This document shows positions 1-10,112 of a DNA stretch of 64,000 bases, in pieces. Under the pieces are notes generated by a model that did no database searches, had not been told where the DNA came from, and worked only from the letters and a program-made list of their open reading frames with translations. The stretch's first letter is position 1; every line of letters starts with the position of its first letter. The stretch is from Clostridium algoriphilum (lineage in GTDB: Bacteria; Bacillota; Clostridia; Clostridiales; Clostridiaceae), in the NCBI RefSeq assembly GCF_020443705.1, contig NZ_JAIZZK010000005.1, positions 113,627 to 177,626 on the forward strand, read 5' to 3'. Position numbers and translations under genes: made by a program.

Positions 1-636
1 AAGATAATTAATTAGATAAATGAAAGAGACACTGGCGGAAACTAATAAATAATATTGTTAAAATTTAGTTTTATACTTGATTTTTTAGCTTTTTACAAGT
101 AAAATAGTATAAAATAAAAGTTTTGGAATTGAAAACAACATTATCCATTATTAAACAAGAGTTAGATTGAGATGTAATTTTTATTGCTTTATGTCGTATT
201 CGAAAGCTTATACATGCTAAACTACATAAAATGCAATGTATACTATTTTTGATTAATGGTAAAAATGATTTTAAAAGTAAGTAAAATTAAACGATTTTGA
301 CGCAAAAAAAATAATGCGTGCAATTGTTCTAAAAAACAATACAAATTGTGGCATTAATAGATTTATCTAAAAAATATATGAAAATTTAAAAATTAATAAA
401 TATCTTAAATAACAAACCGCATAGCGGAATATTGTGAATATTGGCAATGCTTTTAGAAATAAAACTATTCAATAAAGCAATAGAAAATTAGTTATTATGT
501 ACTAAATTACATTAATATTAAGATATACAGAGGAATCATAATATATTAATGCTAAAACAGCTATATACTATTTTATATTTCAAAAATTAGCTAAATATGA
601 GATTTTATTTATGAAATTTAGTGGACTATAATTGAT
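1..636. other. Gene-free AT-rich stretch upstream of the ATP synthase operon
   Basis: I see no open frame of useful length on either strand and no RNA gene. The sequence is very AT-rich with many stops in all frames. Short symmetric elements occur, for example a CCGC/GCGG inverted pair near 418-428. A -10-like TATAAT sits at 627-632, which would place a transcription start near 640, but I see no convincing -35 element before it. It could be decayed coding sequence; I found no identifiable relic. Confidence 0.5.
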
Positions 637-666
637 ATGTTGTTAAATGATGAGGAGAAGGAAAAA

Positions 667-1041
667 GTGAATAGTGATTTCAAAAATATGTTCAAAAAAA
701 TTGCTTTATATGATTTTTTTGTTTCTTTGGTTTTTATTACTATAATGTACTTTACAGCTAAATCATATGTATTGTTTTTTTCATTAGGGGTAATAATAGC
801 ATTATTAAATTTTTATGTTAATGGTATTACAGTAGAATATTCTCTTAATAATAAGAATACAAAAAATAGTTGGATAATAGTAGTAGGATCTTTTATAAGA
901 GTTTTCTTGGTGAGTGTTATTGGGTTTACCATAGGTAGACATAATATGTTCAATATAATTGCATATATCTTCGGATATAGTGCACAGTTTATATCTTTAT
1001 TATATTACGGAATGAATAATAAGAACATTGAAGGGAAGTGA
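667..1041 (+). CDS. atpI: ATP synthase protein I (AtpI)
   Basis: Small membrane protein encoded at the head of the F1Fo ATP synthase operon; in other bacteria AtpI helps assemble the c-ring. The 124-residue product has four hydrophobic segments (roughly residues 13-33, 36-53, 68-88 and 92-114), matching the family. I chose the GTG at 667 because a GGAGAAGG ribosome site lies five bases before it; the in-frame ATG at 637 has no ribosome site and would lie at or before the expected transcript start set by the TATAAT at 627. The stop is four bases before atpB. The family assignment rests on position and topology, since AtpI sequences are poorly conserved. Confidence 0.8.
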   Translation: MNSDFKNMFKKIALYDFFVSLVFITIMYFTAKSYVLFFSLGVIIALLNFYVNGITVEYSLNNKNTKNSWIIVVGSFIRVFLVSVIGFTIGRHNMFNIIAYIFGYSAQFISLLYYGMNNKNIEGK

Positions 1042-1045
1042 TTTA

Positions 1046-1726
1046 ATGGAAAAAATAGTGCCGTTATTTCATATTAAATTCTTTGGTTACAGTATTGGAA
1101 TAGTAGAAAGTATATTTGTTCAGTGGTGCATAATTGCAATAATAGCGATATTATGTGCGTGCCTTACAAGAAACTTGAAGATAATTCCTAATAAGAAACA
1201 GAATATAATAGAAATAATTATGGATTTTATAAACAATCTCGTTAAAGATAATATGGGAGAAGAATATATGGGCTTTGTACCGTATATAGGAACAATAGTA
1301 ATTTTCTTAAGTATTGTAAATCTCACGGGTTTGATAGGTGTTACACCTCCAACAGTAGATTATAGTGTAACATTAGCATTAGCATTAATAACATTCTTTG
1401 TTGTTCAATGGTATGCTATTAAAAAAATAGGCCTAGGCCACTATTTTAAAGGGTATGTTGAACCATATGCATTTATATTACCTATTAATTTAATAGAGAG
1501 AGTTATGTTGCCAGTATCGTTAAGTTTTCGATTATTTGGAAACATGACTGCAGGTGTTGTCATAATAGATTTGGCATATAAGAGTCTAGGGAGTTTTACT
1601 GGATTTGCACAATTACTTTTACCAATACCGTTACATTTTTATTTTGATTTATTTGATGGTATCATTCAAATGGTTATTTTTGTTATGTTGACTATGGTTA
1701 ATATTAAGGTCATAGCAGAACACTAA
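1046..1726 (+). CDS. atpB: F0 ATP synthase subunit a
   Basis: Subunit a forms the two half-channels that carry protons to and from the c-ring in the membrane. The 226-residue protein has multiple transmembrane helices and the family signature SFRLFGNMTAG at about residues 159-169, which contains the essential arginine of helix 4. The C-terminal helix pair also fits the family. I chose ATG 1046, which follows an AAGGGAAG ribosome site; an upstream TTG extension at 1028 would overlap atpI and has no support. The ribosome site sits on the end of atpI, so the two genes are probably translationally coupled. Confidence 0.95.
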   Translation: MEKIVPLFHIKFFGYSIGIVESIFVQWCIIAIIAILCACLTRNLKIIPNKKQNIIEIIMDFINNLVKDNMGEEYMGFVPYIGTIVIFLSIVNLTGLIGVTPPTVDYSVTLALALITFFVVQWYAIKKIGLGHYFKGYVEPYAFILPINLIERVMLPVSLSFRLFGNMTAGVVIIDLAYKSLGSFTGFAQLLLPIPLHFYFDLFDGIIQMVIFVMLTMVNIKVIAEH

Positions 1727-1759
1727 ATTTAGTTTTTTAAAATTAAGGAGGAGTATTAT

Positions 1760-2002
1760 ATGGTTTTGGATTCAGCAACATTAATTACAGGAATGTCTGC
1801 AATAGGCGCAGGTCTTGCAGCGATAGGATGTATAGGCGGGGGAATAGGAACAGGTAATGCAGCGGCTAAAGCTGTAGAAGGGGTTGCAAGACAACCAGAA
1901 GCTAGAGGATCTATCATTAGCACATTAGTTATAGGTGCTGCATTCTCAGAAGCGACAGCTATTTATGCATTCTTAATAGCATTAATTTTAGCATTTAAAT
2001 AA
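1760..2002 (+). CDS. atpE: F0 ATP synthase subunit c (proteolipid)
   Basis: Ring-forming proteolipid of the rotor. The 80-residue hairpin has two membrane helices (about 8-38 and 52-78) joined by the RQP loop at 44-46. The ion-binding carboxylate is Glu64. Sodium-type rings such as that of Ilyobacter tartaricus carry Gln at the helix-1 position and Ser just after the Glu; here these are Thr31 and Ala65, so the visible residues favour proton coupling. That is inference, as the switch can involve other side chains. The gene has a strong AAGGAGG ribosome site, consistent with the high copy number of this subunit in the complex. Confidence 0.96.
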   Translation: MVLDSATLITGMSAIGAGLAAIGCIGGGIGTGNAAAKAVEGVARQPEARGSIISTLVIGAAFSEATAIYAFLIALILAFK

Positions 2003-2062
2003 TATGGTATATATCAAAATGAAAAATTTTGAAATTAGGCTTAAAGGGGGCTTTAATAGATC

Positions 2063-2548
2063 ATGAATTTGAGCGTACAATTATCTACAATTATATTCAC
2101 TATGATAAATTTTATTATATTGTTATTTATCCTAAAGCACTTTTTCAGTAAGCCATTAAATAAGATAATGGATGATAGAAAAGATGGAATAAATAAATCT
2201 ATTAAGAATGCTAAAGATAATGAAGAAAAAGCAGAAATTTCTAGAAAAGAAGAAGACCGATTATTACATGAGTCAAAGACAAAAGGAAGAAAAATAGTAG
2301 AAGAATATAAAGCTAATGCTCAAAATATTTCTCAGGAAATTATTGACGAAGCGAAAAAAGAGTCAATTATACTAATGGAAAGATCAAGAGTTGAAATCGA
2401 AAGAGAAAAAGAGAAAGCCGAAAGTGAAGTTAAAAAACAGGTTATAGATTTATCTTTAATATTGTCTGAAAAAGCCTTAGAGCAGCATATAGATGAAAAA
2501 GAACATAGAAGATTAATTGAGGACTTTATCTTTAAGGTAGGTAGTTAA
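2063..2548 (+). CDS. atpF: F0 ATP synthase subunit b
   Basis: Peripheral stalk subunit linking the membrane sector to F1. The 161-residue protein has a single N-terminal membrane helix (about residues 6-27) followed by a long, highly charged helical region rich in Lys and Glu that would form the dimeric coiled coil. Length and layout are typical. It is preceded by an AAAGGGGG ribosome site and ends one base before atpH, a spacing that suggests coupled translation of the two stalk subunits. Confidence 0.95.
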   Translation: MNLSVQLSTIIFTMINFIILLFILKHFFSKPLNKIMDDRKDGINKSIKNAKDNEEKAEISRKEEDRLLHESKTKGRKIVEEYKANAQNISQEIIDEAKKESIILMERSRVEIEREKEKAESEVKKQVIDLSLILSEKALEQHIDEKEHRRLIEDFIFKVGS

Positions 2549-2549
2549 A

Positions 2550-3083
2550 ATGTATGAACACTTATATAAAAGATATGCACTAGCACTATATGCAGTTGCT
2601 GAGGAAAAAGGTAAAGTAGAAGAGTATTTAAATGACTTGAAAGAAATTGTTTTACTTATGAAGAACGATGACGAGTTTTTAAAAGTTATTAAATATCCCC
2701 AAATAAGTATTTCAACAAAAAAGGATATGTTTGTTAGAATTTTCAAGGGTAAAATTGATGAAGAGCTTCTTAACTTTTTACTTATACTTATAGAAAAAAA
2801 GAGAATATTATTTATTGAAGAAAATCTTAAAGAGTTGGAAAAAATCCACTTAGAGCGCAATAATACTTTGCTGGCTGAGGTTAAAACAGTAGTACCTCTC
2901 ATGGAAACAGAAAGGGAAAACTTGCGTACTAAATTATCTAATATGTATGATAAAAAGATTGTATTTGAAGAAAAACTAGATGAAAAGATTATAGGTGGAG
3001 TATATATTAGGGTTAACGATGACGTTATTGATGGAACTGTAAAGAATAAATTAAATGAAATGAAAAAAATAATGTTTAAATAG
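2550..3083 (+). CDS. atpH: F1 ATP synthase subunit delta
   Basis: Delta caps the F1 hexamer and binds the b-subunit stalk. The 177-residue protein has the OSCP/delta layout: an N-terminal helical domain starting with YALALYAVAEE at about 8-18, and a C-terminal part with the family motif GGVYIRVNDDVIDGTV near 149-164. The start lies one base after the atpF stop, with an AGGTAGG ribosome site inside the end of atpF. A long reading frame on the opposite strand across this region is a by-product of the AT-rich composition. Confidence 0.95.
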   Translation: MYEHLYKRYALALYAVAEEKGKVEEYLNDLKEIVLLMKNDDEFLKVIKYPQISISTKKDMFVRIFKGKIDEELLNFLLILIEKKRILFIEENLKELEKIHLERNNTLLAEVKTVVPLMETERENLRTKLSNMYDKKIVFEEKLDEKIIGGVYIRVNDDVIDGTVKNKLNEMKKIMFK

Positions 3084-3098
3084 GAATGAGGTGAGTTT

Positions 3099-4616
3099 AT
3101 GAATATAAAACCAGAAGAAATAACATCTATCATAAAAAAAGAAATAGAAAAGTATGAAAACAAAATTGATACTGTTGATTCAGGCACAATAATACAAATA
3201 GGTGATGGAATTGCCAGGGTATATGGTTTAGATGAATGCATGGAAAACGAACTTTTAGAGTTTCCTAATGGAGTACTTGGTATGGCATTAAATCTAGAAC
3301 AGGACAATGTAGGATGCGTACTTCTTGGACCACAAGATGGTATTAAAGAAGGTGACGTAGTAAAAAGAACTGGTAGAGTTGTTGAAGTCCCTGTAGGGGA
3401 AGCATTACTTGGAAGAGTTGTAAATGCTTTAGGTGTACCAATAGATGGTAAAGGCCCTGTTAAGACTACAGAGACAAGACCGGTTGAGGTAGTAGCACCT
3501 GGAGTTATTGAAAGACAATCAGTTAAAGAACCACTTCAAACTGGAATTAAAGCAATAGACTCTATGGTACCAATTGGAAGAGGGCAAAGAGAACTTATAA
3601 TAGGAGACAGGCAAACAGGTAAAACTGCATTAACAATAGATACTATTATAAATCAAAAGGGCAAAGATGTTATATGTATATATGTTGCCATAGGTCAAAA
3701 GCAATCTACTGTTGCACATATTGTTAATACATTATCTGAAATGGGAGCGTTAGATTATACAATAGTCGTAGCGTCGACTGCTTCTCATTCAGCTCCACTT
3801 CAGTATCTGGCACCTTATGCCGGATGCAGTATGGGTGAATTTTTTATGCATAACGGTAAAAATGTATTAATAGTATATGATGATTTATCTAAGCATGCGG
3901 TTGCTTATAGGGCTATGTCACTATTACTTCGTAGACCACCAGGCAGAGAGGCATATCCTGGAGATGTATTCTACATTCATTCAAGATTACTTGAGAGGGC
4001 TGCAAAACTTTCAGATAAACTAGGTGGAGGATCATTAACTGCTCTTCCTATAATAGAAACACTTGCAGGAGATGTTACTGCTTATATACCAACAAATGTT
4101 ATTTCTATAACAGATGGACAAATATTTCTTGAAGCTGAATTGTTTCATTCAGGACAAAGACCTGCAGTTAATGCTGGAATATCTGTATCAAGAGTTGGTG
4201 GAAATGCTCAAATAAAAGCTATGAAACAAGTGACAGGAACTTTAAGGCTAGAACTTGCTCAATATAGGGAACTTGCGGCTTTCGCTCAGTTTGGAACAGA
4301 CCTTGATAAAGATGCTAAGATGAGGCTGGAAAAAGGAAAAAGATTATTTGAAATATTAAAGCAGAAGCAATACTCACCCGTGTCGGTAGAAAAACAAGTT
4401 ATGATTTTCTTTGCGGGTAGCAATAACTATCTTATTGATGTTCCAGTTCACCAAGTAACAAGATTTGAAAGTGAATTTTTGGAGTTTATGGATACACATC
4501 ATAGAGAAGTAGGCAAGGCGATAATTGAGAACAAGAAAATAGATGATAAAATAAAGAAACAACTTATTGATTCGATAGAAGAATTTAAAAAAGTATTTTC
4601 AGTTGAAGAAGACTAA
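3099..4616 (+). CDS. atpA: F1 ATP synthase subunit alpha
   Basis: Regulatory nucleotide-binding subunit of the F1 hexamer. The 505-residue protein has the usual three parts: N-terminal beta-barrel, central RecA-like domain with Walker A GDRQTGKT at 169-176, and C-terminal helical domain. The signature [14 protein letters not shown] is present in the second half and contains the arginine finger that completes the beta catalytic site. Full length with no interruption. A 94-base gap with small hairpins separates it from atpG, longer than any other gap in this operon. Confidence 0.98.
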   Translation: MNIKPEEITSIIKKEIEKYENKIDTVDSGTIIQIGDGIARVYGLDECMENELLEFPNGVLGMALNLEQDNVGCVLLGPQDGIKEGDVVKRTGRVVEVPVGEALLGRVVNALGVPIDGKGPVKTTETRPVEVVAPGVIERQSVKEPLQTGIKAIDSMVPIGRGQRELIIGDRQTGKTALTIDTIINQKGKDVICIYVAIGQKQSTVAHIVNTLSEMGALDYTIVVASTASHSAPLQYLAPYAGCSMGEFFMHNGKNVLIVYDDLSKHAVAYRAMSLLLRRPPGREAYPGDVFYIHSRLLERAAKLSDKLGGGSLTALPIIETLAGDVTAYIPTNVISITDGQIFLEAELFHSGQRPAVNAGISVSRVGGNAQIKAMKQVTGTLRLELAQYRELAAFAQFGTDLDKDAKMRLEKGKRLFEILKQKQYSPVSVEKQVMIFFAGSNNYLIDVPVHQVTRFESEFLEFMDTHHREVGKAIIENKKIDDKIKKQLIDSIEEFKKVFSVEED

Positions 4617-4617
4617 C

Positions 4618-4694
4618 AATTTCTCATTAGAAATTAGTTAGTGAAGCACCGTTAGGTGATAATTAACTTGCCTTTATAATTTGTTTATGAAGGC
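4618..4694 (+). other. Hairpin-containing spacer between atpA and atpG
   Basis: Three small stem-loops can be drawn: AATTTCT/AGAAATT at 4618-4635, a CACC/GGTG element nested in AGTTA/TAACT in the middle, and GCCTT/AAGGC at 4670-4694. None has a T-tract, so termination is unlikely. Such spacers in atp operons can affect mRNA processing or translation of the downstream gene; no such role is shown here. Confidence 0.4.
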
Positions 4695-4710
4695 TAAAGA
4701 GAGGTGAAAC

Positions 4711-5565
4711 ATGGCAGGTAAGGGTCTTATTGAAATTAAACAAAGAATAAAGTCCATAACAAATACTACTAAAATCACCAAGGCCATGGGACTAGTTGCC
4801 ACATCTAAATATAAGAAAATAAAAAATAAAGTAGATACTAACAATAAGTATCTAATTAAGCTTGATGAAACTTTTAAGCAGGTTGAAGATAACTATGAAG
4901 GTGATAGTATCTATATAAAAGGAAATAAGAGTAACAAGAAACTGTATGTTGTATTAACTTCAGATACAGGTCTTTGTGGAGGGTTTAATTGGTCAGTAGT
5001 AAACACATTTACCGAGAGAGTAAAAAGTAATAAGGAAGATTACAATATAATTATTGTTGGTCAAAAAGGAAGAGCATTACTTAAAAAACTTAATTTTGAG
5101 ACTGTTGCAGAATACGTTGAAATTGAAGATGTTCCTACTCAAAAAGAAGCTTCTACTATTATTAATCATGCACTTACTATGTATAGTAGTGGAGAGGTTG
5201 GTGAAGTTTACATAGTTTATAAAAAACTTATCTCAGCCGTGAAAAATGAAGTTAGAGTTGAAAAGTTACTTCCTCTAAGTTTTGATGTTGGAGAGGATAA
5301 GACTAAAGAATATGTGAGTATCGAGTCAATTGATGAAGATGCAATGTATAATATTACTTCATTATATCTAAGTGGTAAAATGCTAAATTCAATGCTACAT
5401 TCAAAAGCAACTGAACACAGGTCTAGAATGGAGTCAATGGGTTCAGCTACTAACAATGCTAATGATATACTCGAAAAACTTAATTTAACATATAACAGAA
5501 GTAGACAAACTGCAATTACACAAGAAATTTCAGAAATAGTTGGAGGAGCAGAAGCTCAAAAGTAA
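4711..5565 (+). CDS. atpG: F1 ATP synthase subunit gamma
   Basis: Central rotor shaft of F1. The 284-residue protein has the two long terminal helices that form the coiled coil (start: EIKQRIKSITNTTKITKAM near residues 8-26; end: NLTYNRSRQTAITQEI near 258-273), both diagnostic for gamma. The middle Rossmann-like domain contains TSDTGLCGGFN near 88-98. Length is normal. The gene has an AGAGAGGTG ribosome site and is 15 bases from atpD. Confidence 0.97.
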   Translation: MAGKGLIEIKQRIKSITNTTKITKAMGLVATSKYKKIKNKVDTNNKYLIKLDETFKQVEDNYEGDSIYIKGNKSNKKLYVVLTSDTGLCGGFNWSVVNTFTERVKSNKEDYNIIIVGQKGRALLKKLNFETVAEYVEIEDVPTQKEASTIINHALTMYSSGEVGEVYIVYKKLISAVKNEVRVEKLLPLSFDVGEDKTKEYVSIESIDEDAMYNITSLYLSGKMLNSMLHSKATEHRSRMESMGSATNNANDILEKLNLTYNRSRQTAITQEISEIVGGAEAQK

Positions 5566-6978
<1,413 letters not shown>

Positions 6979-7022
6979 GAAATTTTCAAGAATATATGCA
7001 TAGAAAGGTCGGGGGTGTTTAT

Positions 7023-7421
7023 ATGAAAAATCATATAAAGCTTATTATACTTACTCCGGAAAAGGAATTTTATAGTGGTGAAGTCTTGAGTTTAAATACG
7101 GAGAGTGATGAAGGTAGAGTTGGTATACTTGCGAACCATGTTTCTATGATAACTCCATTAAAACCGACGGTGACAACATTTACAGAAGTGAATGGTAAGG
7201 AGCTAAAAGCTTTCACATCAACGGGGGTTTTAAGAGTGCTTCAAGGCGAAATAGAAATGTTATGCGACGCATGTGAGTGGCCAGAGGATATAGATGCCGA
7301 AAGAGCAAAACGAGCTGAAGGAAGAGCAGAAAAAAGATTGAGTAAAGCACATGGAGTAGGTTTTAAAAGAGCTGAAAATGCTATATTAAGATCACTTATG
7401 AGAATTAAAACAAAAGGTTAG
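7023..7421 (+). CDS. atpC: F1 ATP synthase subunit epsilon
   Basis: Epsilon binds gamma and can brake ATP hydrolysis through its C-terminal helices. The 132-residue protein has an N-terminal beta-sandwich (LIILTPEKEFYSGEV near 6-20, with the later GILANHVSMITPLKP) and a C-terminal helical hairpin rich in Lys, Arg, Ala and Glu. I chose ATG 7023, five bases after the GGGGGTG ribosome site at 7011-7017; an earlier ATG at 6996 would lie upstream of that site. It is the last gene of the operon and is followed by a strong terminator. Confidence 0.94.
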   Translation: MKNHIKLIILTPEKEFYSGEVLSLNTESDEGRVGILANHVSMITPLKPTVTTFTEVNGKELKAFTSTGVLRVLQGEIEMLCDACEWPEDIDAERAKRAEGRAEKRLSKAHGVGFKRAENAILRSLMRIKTKG

Positions 7422-7430
7422 ATACTATTA

Positions 7431-7463
7431 AATGGAGATATTAAATTATCTCCATTTTTTTTT
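7431..7463 (+). terminator. Rho-independent terminator of the atp operon
   Basis: A perfect 10-bp stem (7431-7440 with 7447-7456) with a six-base loop is followed by an uninterrupted T-run to 7463. Confidence 0.93.
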
Positions 7464-7779
7464 ATGTCTAGAACTTTATTGAGTGTATGAAGTATATAAA
7501 AAATAAATAAGTCAAAGTTATTAGAACCGTATTTAAAACACGTTAATAAATTAAATTAAGCACAATTCTAATAAAATATTATATATTAATAGTATAAAGA
7601 ATAGATATATTTAATATTAATTCTTTGAATGCCCCCTACCTATATAATAAATAAAATAGCCCTCTTCACACTTGTGCTGGGGGATGGTTTTATTAATAAT
7701 ATGTCTATAAAAATAGTTATTTATAGAATAGAAAAATAAATTTTGGTCAACAATTTAAATGAAGGGTAGGGGGATTAAA
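7464..7779 (+). promoter_or_regulatory. Long leader of the ywmB-murA transcript with a candidate anti-ribosome-site element
   Basis: No gene is visible. CCCCCTACC at 7632-7640 is the exact complement of GGTAGGGGG at 7765-7773, which is the ribosome site of the next gene. A second G-run, GGGGG near 7679-7683, could compete for the same C-run and itself sits in a hairpin with an AT-rich base (about 7651-7695). The arrangement would allow alternative folds that expose or hide the ribosome site. No known riboswitch class is recognised. Confidence 0.4.
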
Positions 7780-8499
7780 ATGAAAAGAAAAAGCATTGCA
7801 CTTTTATGTATAGTATTAAGTATAATCATTTTACAAATTAATGTTAGATTCTCAAATGCGCACGAAAAATCTAATTTATTTGATGAAATATTACTTCAAA
7901 CTAAGAGTAAAACAGTAGAATACGGATTAAAAACATGCTTTAGTACAGGAATAGGGCGAGAAGAAATTTGTAATTATTTAATTAAGGTTTTAGAACTTAA
8001 TAATAAAAATATAAAATTAAGTATCACAAAAAATATTAATTCCTATTGCATTAATTTTTCTGGAGAAAATGTTGAAGGATATATAGGGGCTTTAAAAAAC
8101 AATAATATTAATGATATAACGATAAATATAAGTAGAATAGATAATAAAAATGGACTAGTTGCTCTAAAAAACAAGGTTAGTGTTAGCATTGGATATAGAG
8201 GTAATAACATTAAGTATTTTCAATATTTAAAGGCGAAAGTTGGAGAGAGTAGTGCAAAAAATAAAATAGAAGATAATTATAGTCTTAATAAGAGAATAAT
8301 TAATATATTAAAATCTCATGGAACTGAAAATATTGAAACAGTTGATTTAAACAATGGGTTAAGTACTGTAGCATATACTAAAGAATACGATGAGAAAATA
8401 ACCAACAACAAGTTAATTGATTTTAATTATGCGGTTTGTAATTATTCGTCTGGTAGATATATTATTATAGGTACACCGGAAATAATAACAACTTATTAA
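7780..8499 (+). CDS. YwmB-like secreted/anchored protein (TATA-box-binding-fold family)
   Basis: A 239-residue protein of unknown biochemical role. It begins with a hydrophobic export segment (about residues 4-24) followed by a mixed alpha/beta region with no catalytic motif I recognise. Placement directly before murA and spoIID matches ywmB in Bacillus, and length and layout fit the YwmB family; I rely on that synteny because sequence identity cannot be judged here. I chose ATG 7780, six bases after an AGGGGG ribosome site, over the ATG at 7759, which precedes the site. Confidence 0.7.
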   Translation: MKRKSIALLCIVLSIIILQINVRFSNAHEKSNLFDEILLQTKSKTVEYGLKTCFSTGIGREEICNYLIKVLELNNKNIKLSITKNINSYCINFSGENVEGYIGALKNNNINDITINISRIDNKNGLVALKNKVSVSIGYRGNNIKYFQYLKAKVGESSAKNKIEDNYSLNKRIINILKSHGTENIETVDLNNGLSTVAYTKEYDEKITNNKLIDFNYAVCNYSSGRYIIIGTPEIITTY

Positions 8500-8526
8500 A
8501 AATTAACAATATAATGGAGGATAAGA

Positions 8527-9792
8527 ATGGATAAATTAGTTATAAAAGGTGGGAATAAATTAAAAGGTGAAGTGAATATTAGTGCAGCTAAAAATGCAGT
8601 CCTTCCTATACTGGCAGCAACAATATTGAACGGAAATAGTTGTACAATTACAAATGCTCCTATGCTTGAAGATGTATTTGTAATATGTGATGTATTGAAA
8701 TCTCTTAAAGCGGATATTAATATAGATAAAATTAATAATACGGTTAAAATAAATACTGCTAATATATTTGATAGTGGAGCTAACGATGAATTGGTCAGAA
8801 AAATGAGAGCATCTTTTTTAATAATGGGTCCTATGCTCGGAAGATTTGGAAGTTTTAAAATATCGTTACCAGGTGGGTGCAATATTGGAACTAGGCCAAT
8901 TGATCTTCACTTAAAAGGATTATCCGCTTTAGGTGCAGAGGTAATAGTGGGACATGGATATGTGGAAGCGAAAGCGAAAAAACTAATAGGCAGCAACATA
9001 TATTTAGATTACCCGTCAGTTGGGGCTACGGAGAATATAATGATGGCTGCAACGCTTGCAGAAGGAGAAACAATAATAGGAAATGCTGCTGAAGAACCCG
9101 AAATTGTTGACTTGGCAAAATTTTTAAGAGCTATGGGAGCACATATTGATGGAGAAGGAACAGACACTATAAGAATTTTAGGAGTTAAAGATTTTAAAGA
9201 AGTTGTTTATAAACCAATATACGACAGGATAGAGGCAGGTACATTTATGATAACTGCTGCAATAACAAAGAGTTTGGTTAAAATTAATGGAGTTGATGAA
9301 ATTCACTCAAAACCAATAATTGCAAAACTTACAGAAATGGGAGTAGCGATAGAAATAAATGACAACAGTATAATAGTTGATGGCAGGAAAAAGTTAAATC
9401 CAATAGATATAAAAACTATGCCATTTCCAGGATTTCCGACAGATATGCAAGCCCAGATGATGAGTTTACTATGTACTGTAAAAGGTACAAGTATTATTAC
9501 GGAGACTATTTTCGAGAATAGATTTATGCATGCCGTGGAATTAAAGAGAATGGGAGCAAATATAAAAATAGATGGTAGAAGTGCTGTAATTGAAGGCATA
9601 GACACGTTTACTGGATCAAAAGTTACAGCTACAGATTTAAGAGCAGGAGCAGCACTAATACTTGCAGGACTTACCGCAGAGGGCACGACTACGATAAGTG
9701 ATATATATCATATAGATAGAGGATATGTATCAATTGAAGAGAAATTAAAGGGGTTAGGCGCAGATATAGATAGAGTGCATTTTAATAATTAA
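8527..9792 (+). CDS. murA: UDP-N-acetylglucosamine 1-carboxyvinyltransferase
   Basis: Cytoplasmic enzyme for the first committed step of peptidoglycan synthesis, adding enolpyruvate from PEP to UDP-GlcNAc. The 421-residue protein has the two-fold inverse alpha/beta barrel length. KNAVLP is at about 22-27, and the active-site loop LPGGCNIGTRP carries the catalytic Cys118, the residue attacked by fosfomycin; Cys rather than Asp implies the sensitive form. The RAGAALILAGL motif near the C-terminus is also present. Clostridia often have two murA copies; this one sits in the sporulation-linked ywmB-spoIID context. Confidence 0.96.
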   Translation: MDKLVIKGGNKLKGEVNISAAKNAVLPILAATILNGNSCTITNAPMLEDVFVICDVLKSLKADINIDKINNTVKINTANIFDSGANDELVRKMRASFLIMGPMLGRFGSFKISLPGGCNIGTRPIDLHLKGLSALGAEVIVGHGYVEAKAKKLIGSNIYLDYPSVGATENIMMAATLAEGETIIGNAAEEPEIVDLAKFLRAMGAHIDGEGTDTIRILGVKDFKEVVYKPIYDRIEAGTFMITAAITKSLVKINGVDEIHSKPIIAKLTEMGVAIEINDNSIIVDGRKKLNPIDIKTMPFPGFPTDMQAQMMSLLCTVKGTSIITETIFENRFMHAVELKRMGANIKIDGRSAVIEGIDTFTGSKVTATDLRAGAALILAGLTAEGTTTISDIYHIDRGYVSIEEKLKGLGADIDRVHFNN

Positions 9793-9939
9793 TAAGGAAA
9801 TTTCAAACAATAAAAGTTTGAAAAACGTATAAGAATATATAAAATTATATAAGACGTATGGTGGATTATTTTCAATCTAAAAATTAAAAGAAGTGGAATA
9901 TATTTTTATTTTTATATTCCGGTTCTTTTATGCAATGGA

Positions 9940-9995
9940 CCTAAAAAGAATAGACTAGCAAGCTTACTAGTTTCTTCTTTTTAGGCTTTTTTTTG
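9940..9995 (+). terminator. Rho-independent terminator after murA
   Basis: Long two-part stem: CCTAAAAAGAA (9940-9950) with TTCTTTTTAGG (9975-9985), and an inner ACTAG/CTAGT pair, followed by eight T residues. A second AT-rich hairpin (GGAATATA/TATATTCC, 9895-9920) lies just before it. The rest of the 290-base gap to spoIID shows only AT-rich sequence and a small CTAATAA/TTATTAG palindrome near 10028-10043. Confidence 0.92.
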
Positions 9996-10112
9996 TTTGA
10001 AATTATATCGATTTTTTTATAGGTGATTCTAATAATTTATTAGAGTAATAATTTCTATAGATTTTTAATATGTATATAGTAAAACTTGTTTTATAACGAG
10101 GGGGAGAAAAGA

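Noticed and set aside
1..636. Decayed gene or IS relic before atpI
   Set aside because: Short stretches can be read as peptide but no family motif or terminal repeat supports an identity.
1760..2002. Sodium-dependent ATP synthase
   Set aside because: The Gln and Ser ligands of the Na+ type are absent in subunit c (Thr31 and Ala65 instead).
2513..3307. 264-codon open frame on the minus strand across atpF, atpH and atpA
   Set aside because: It lies antisense to three certain genes, is rich in Ser, Phe and Ile from reading AT-rich sequence backwards, and has no ribosome site or recognised motif.
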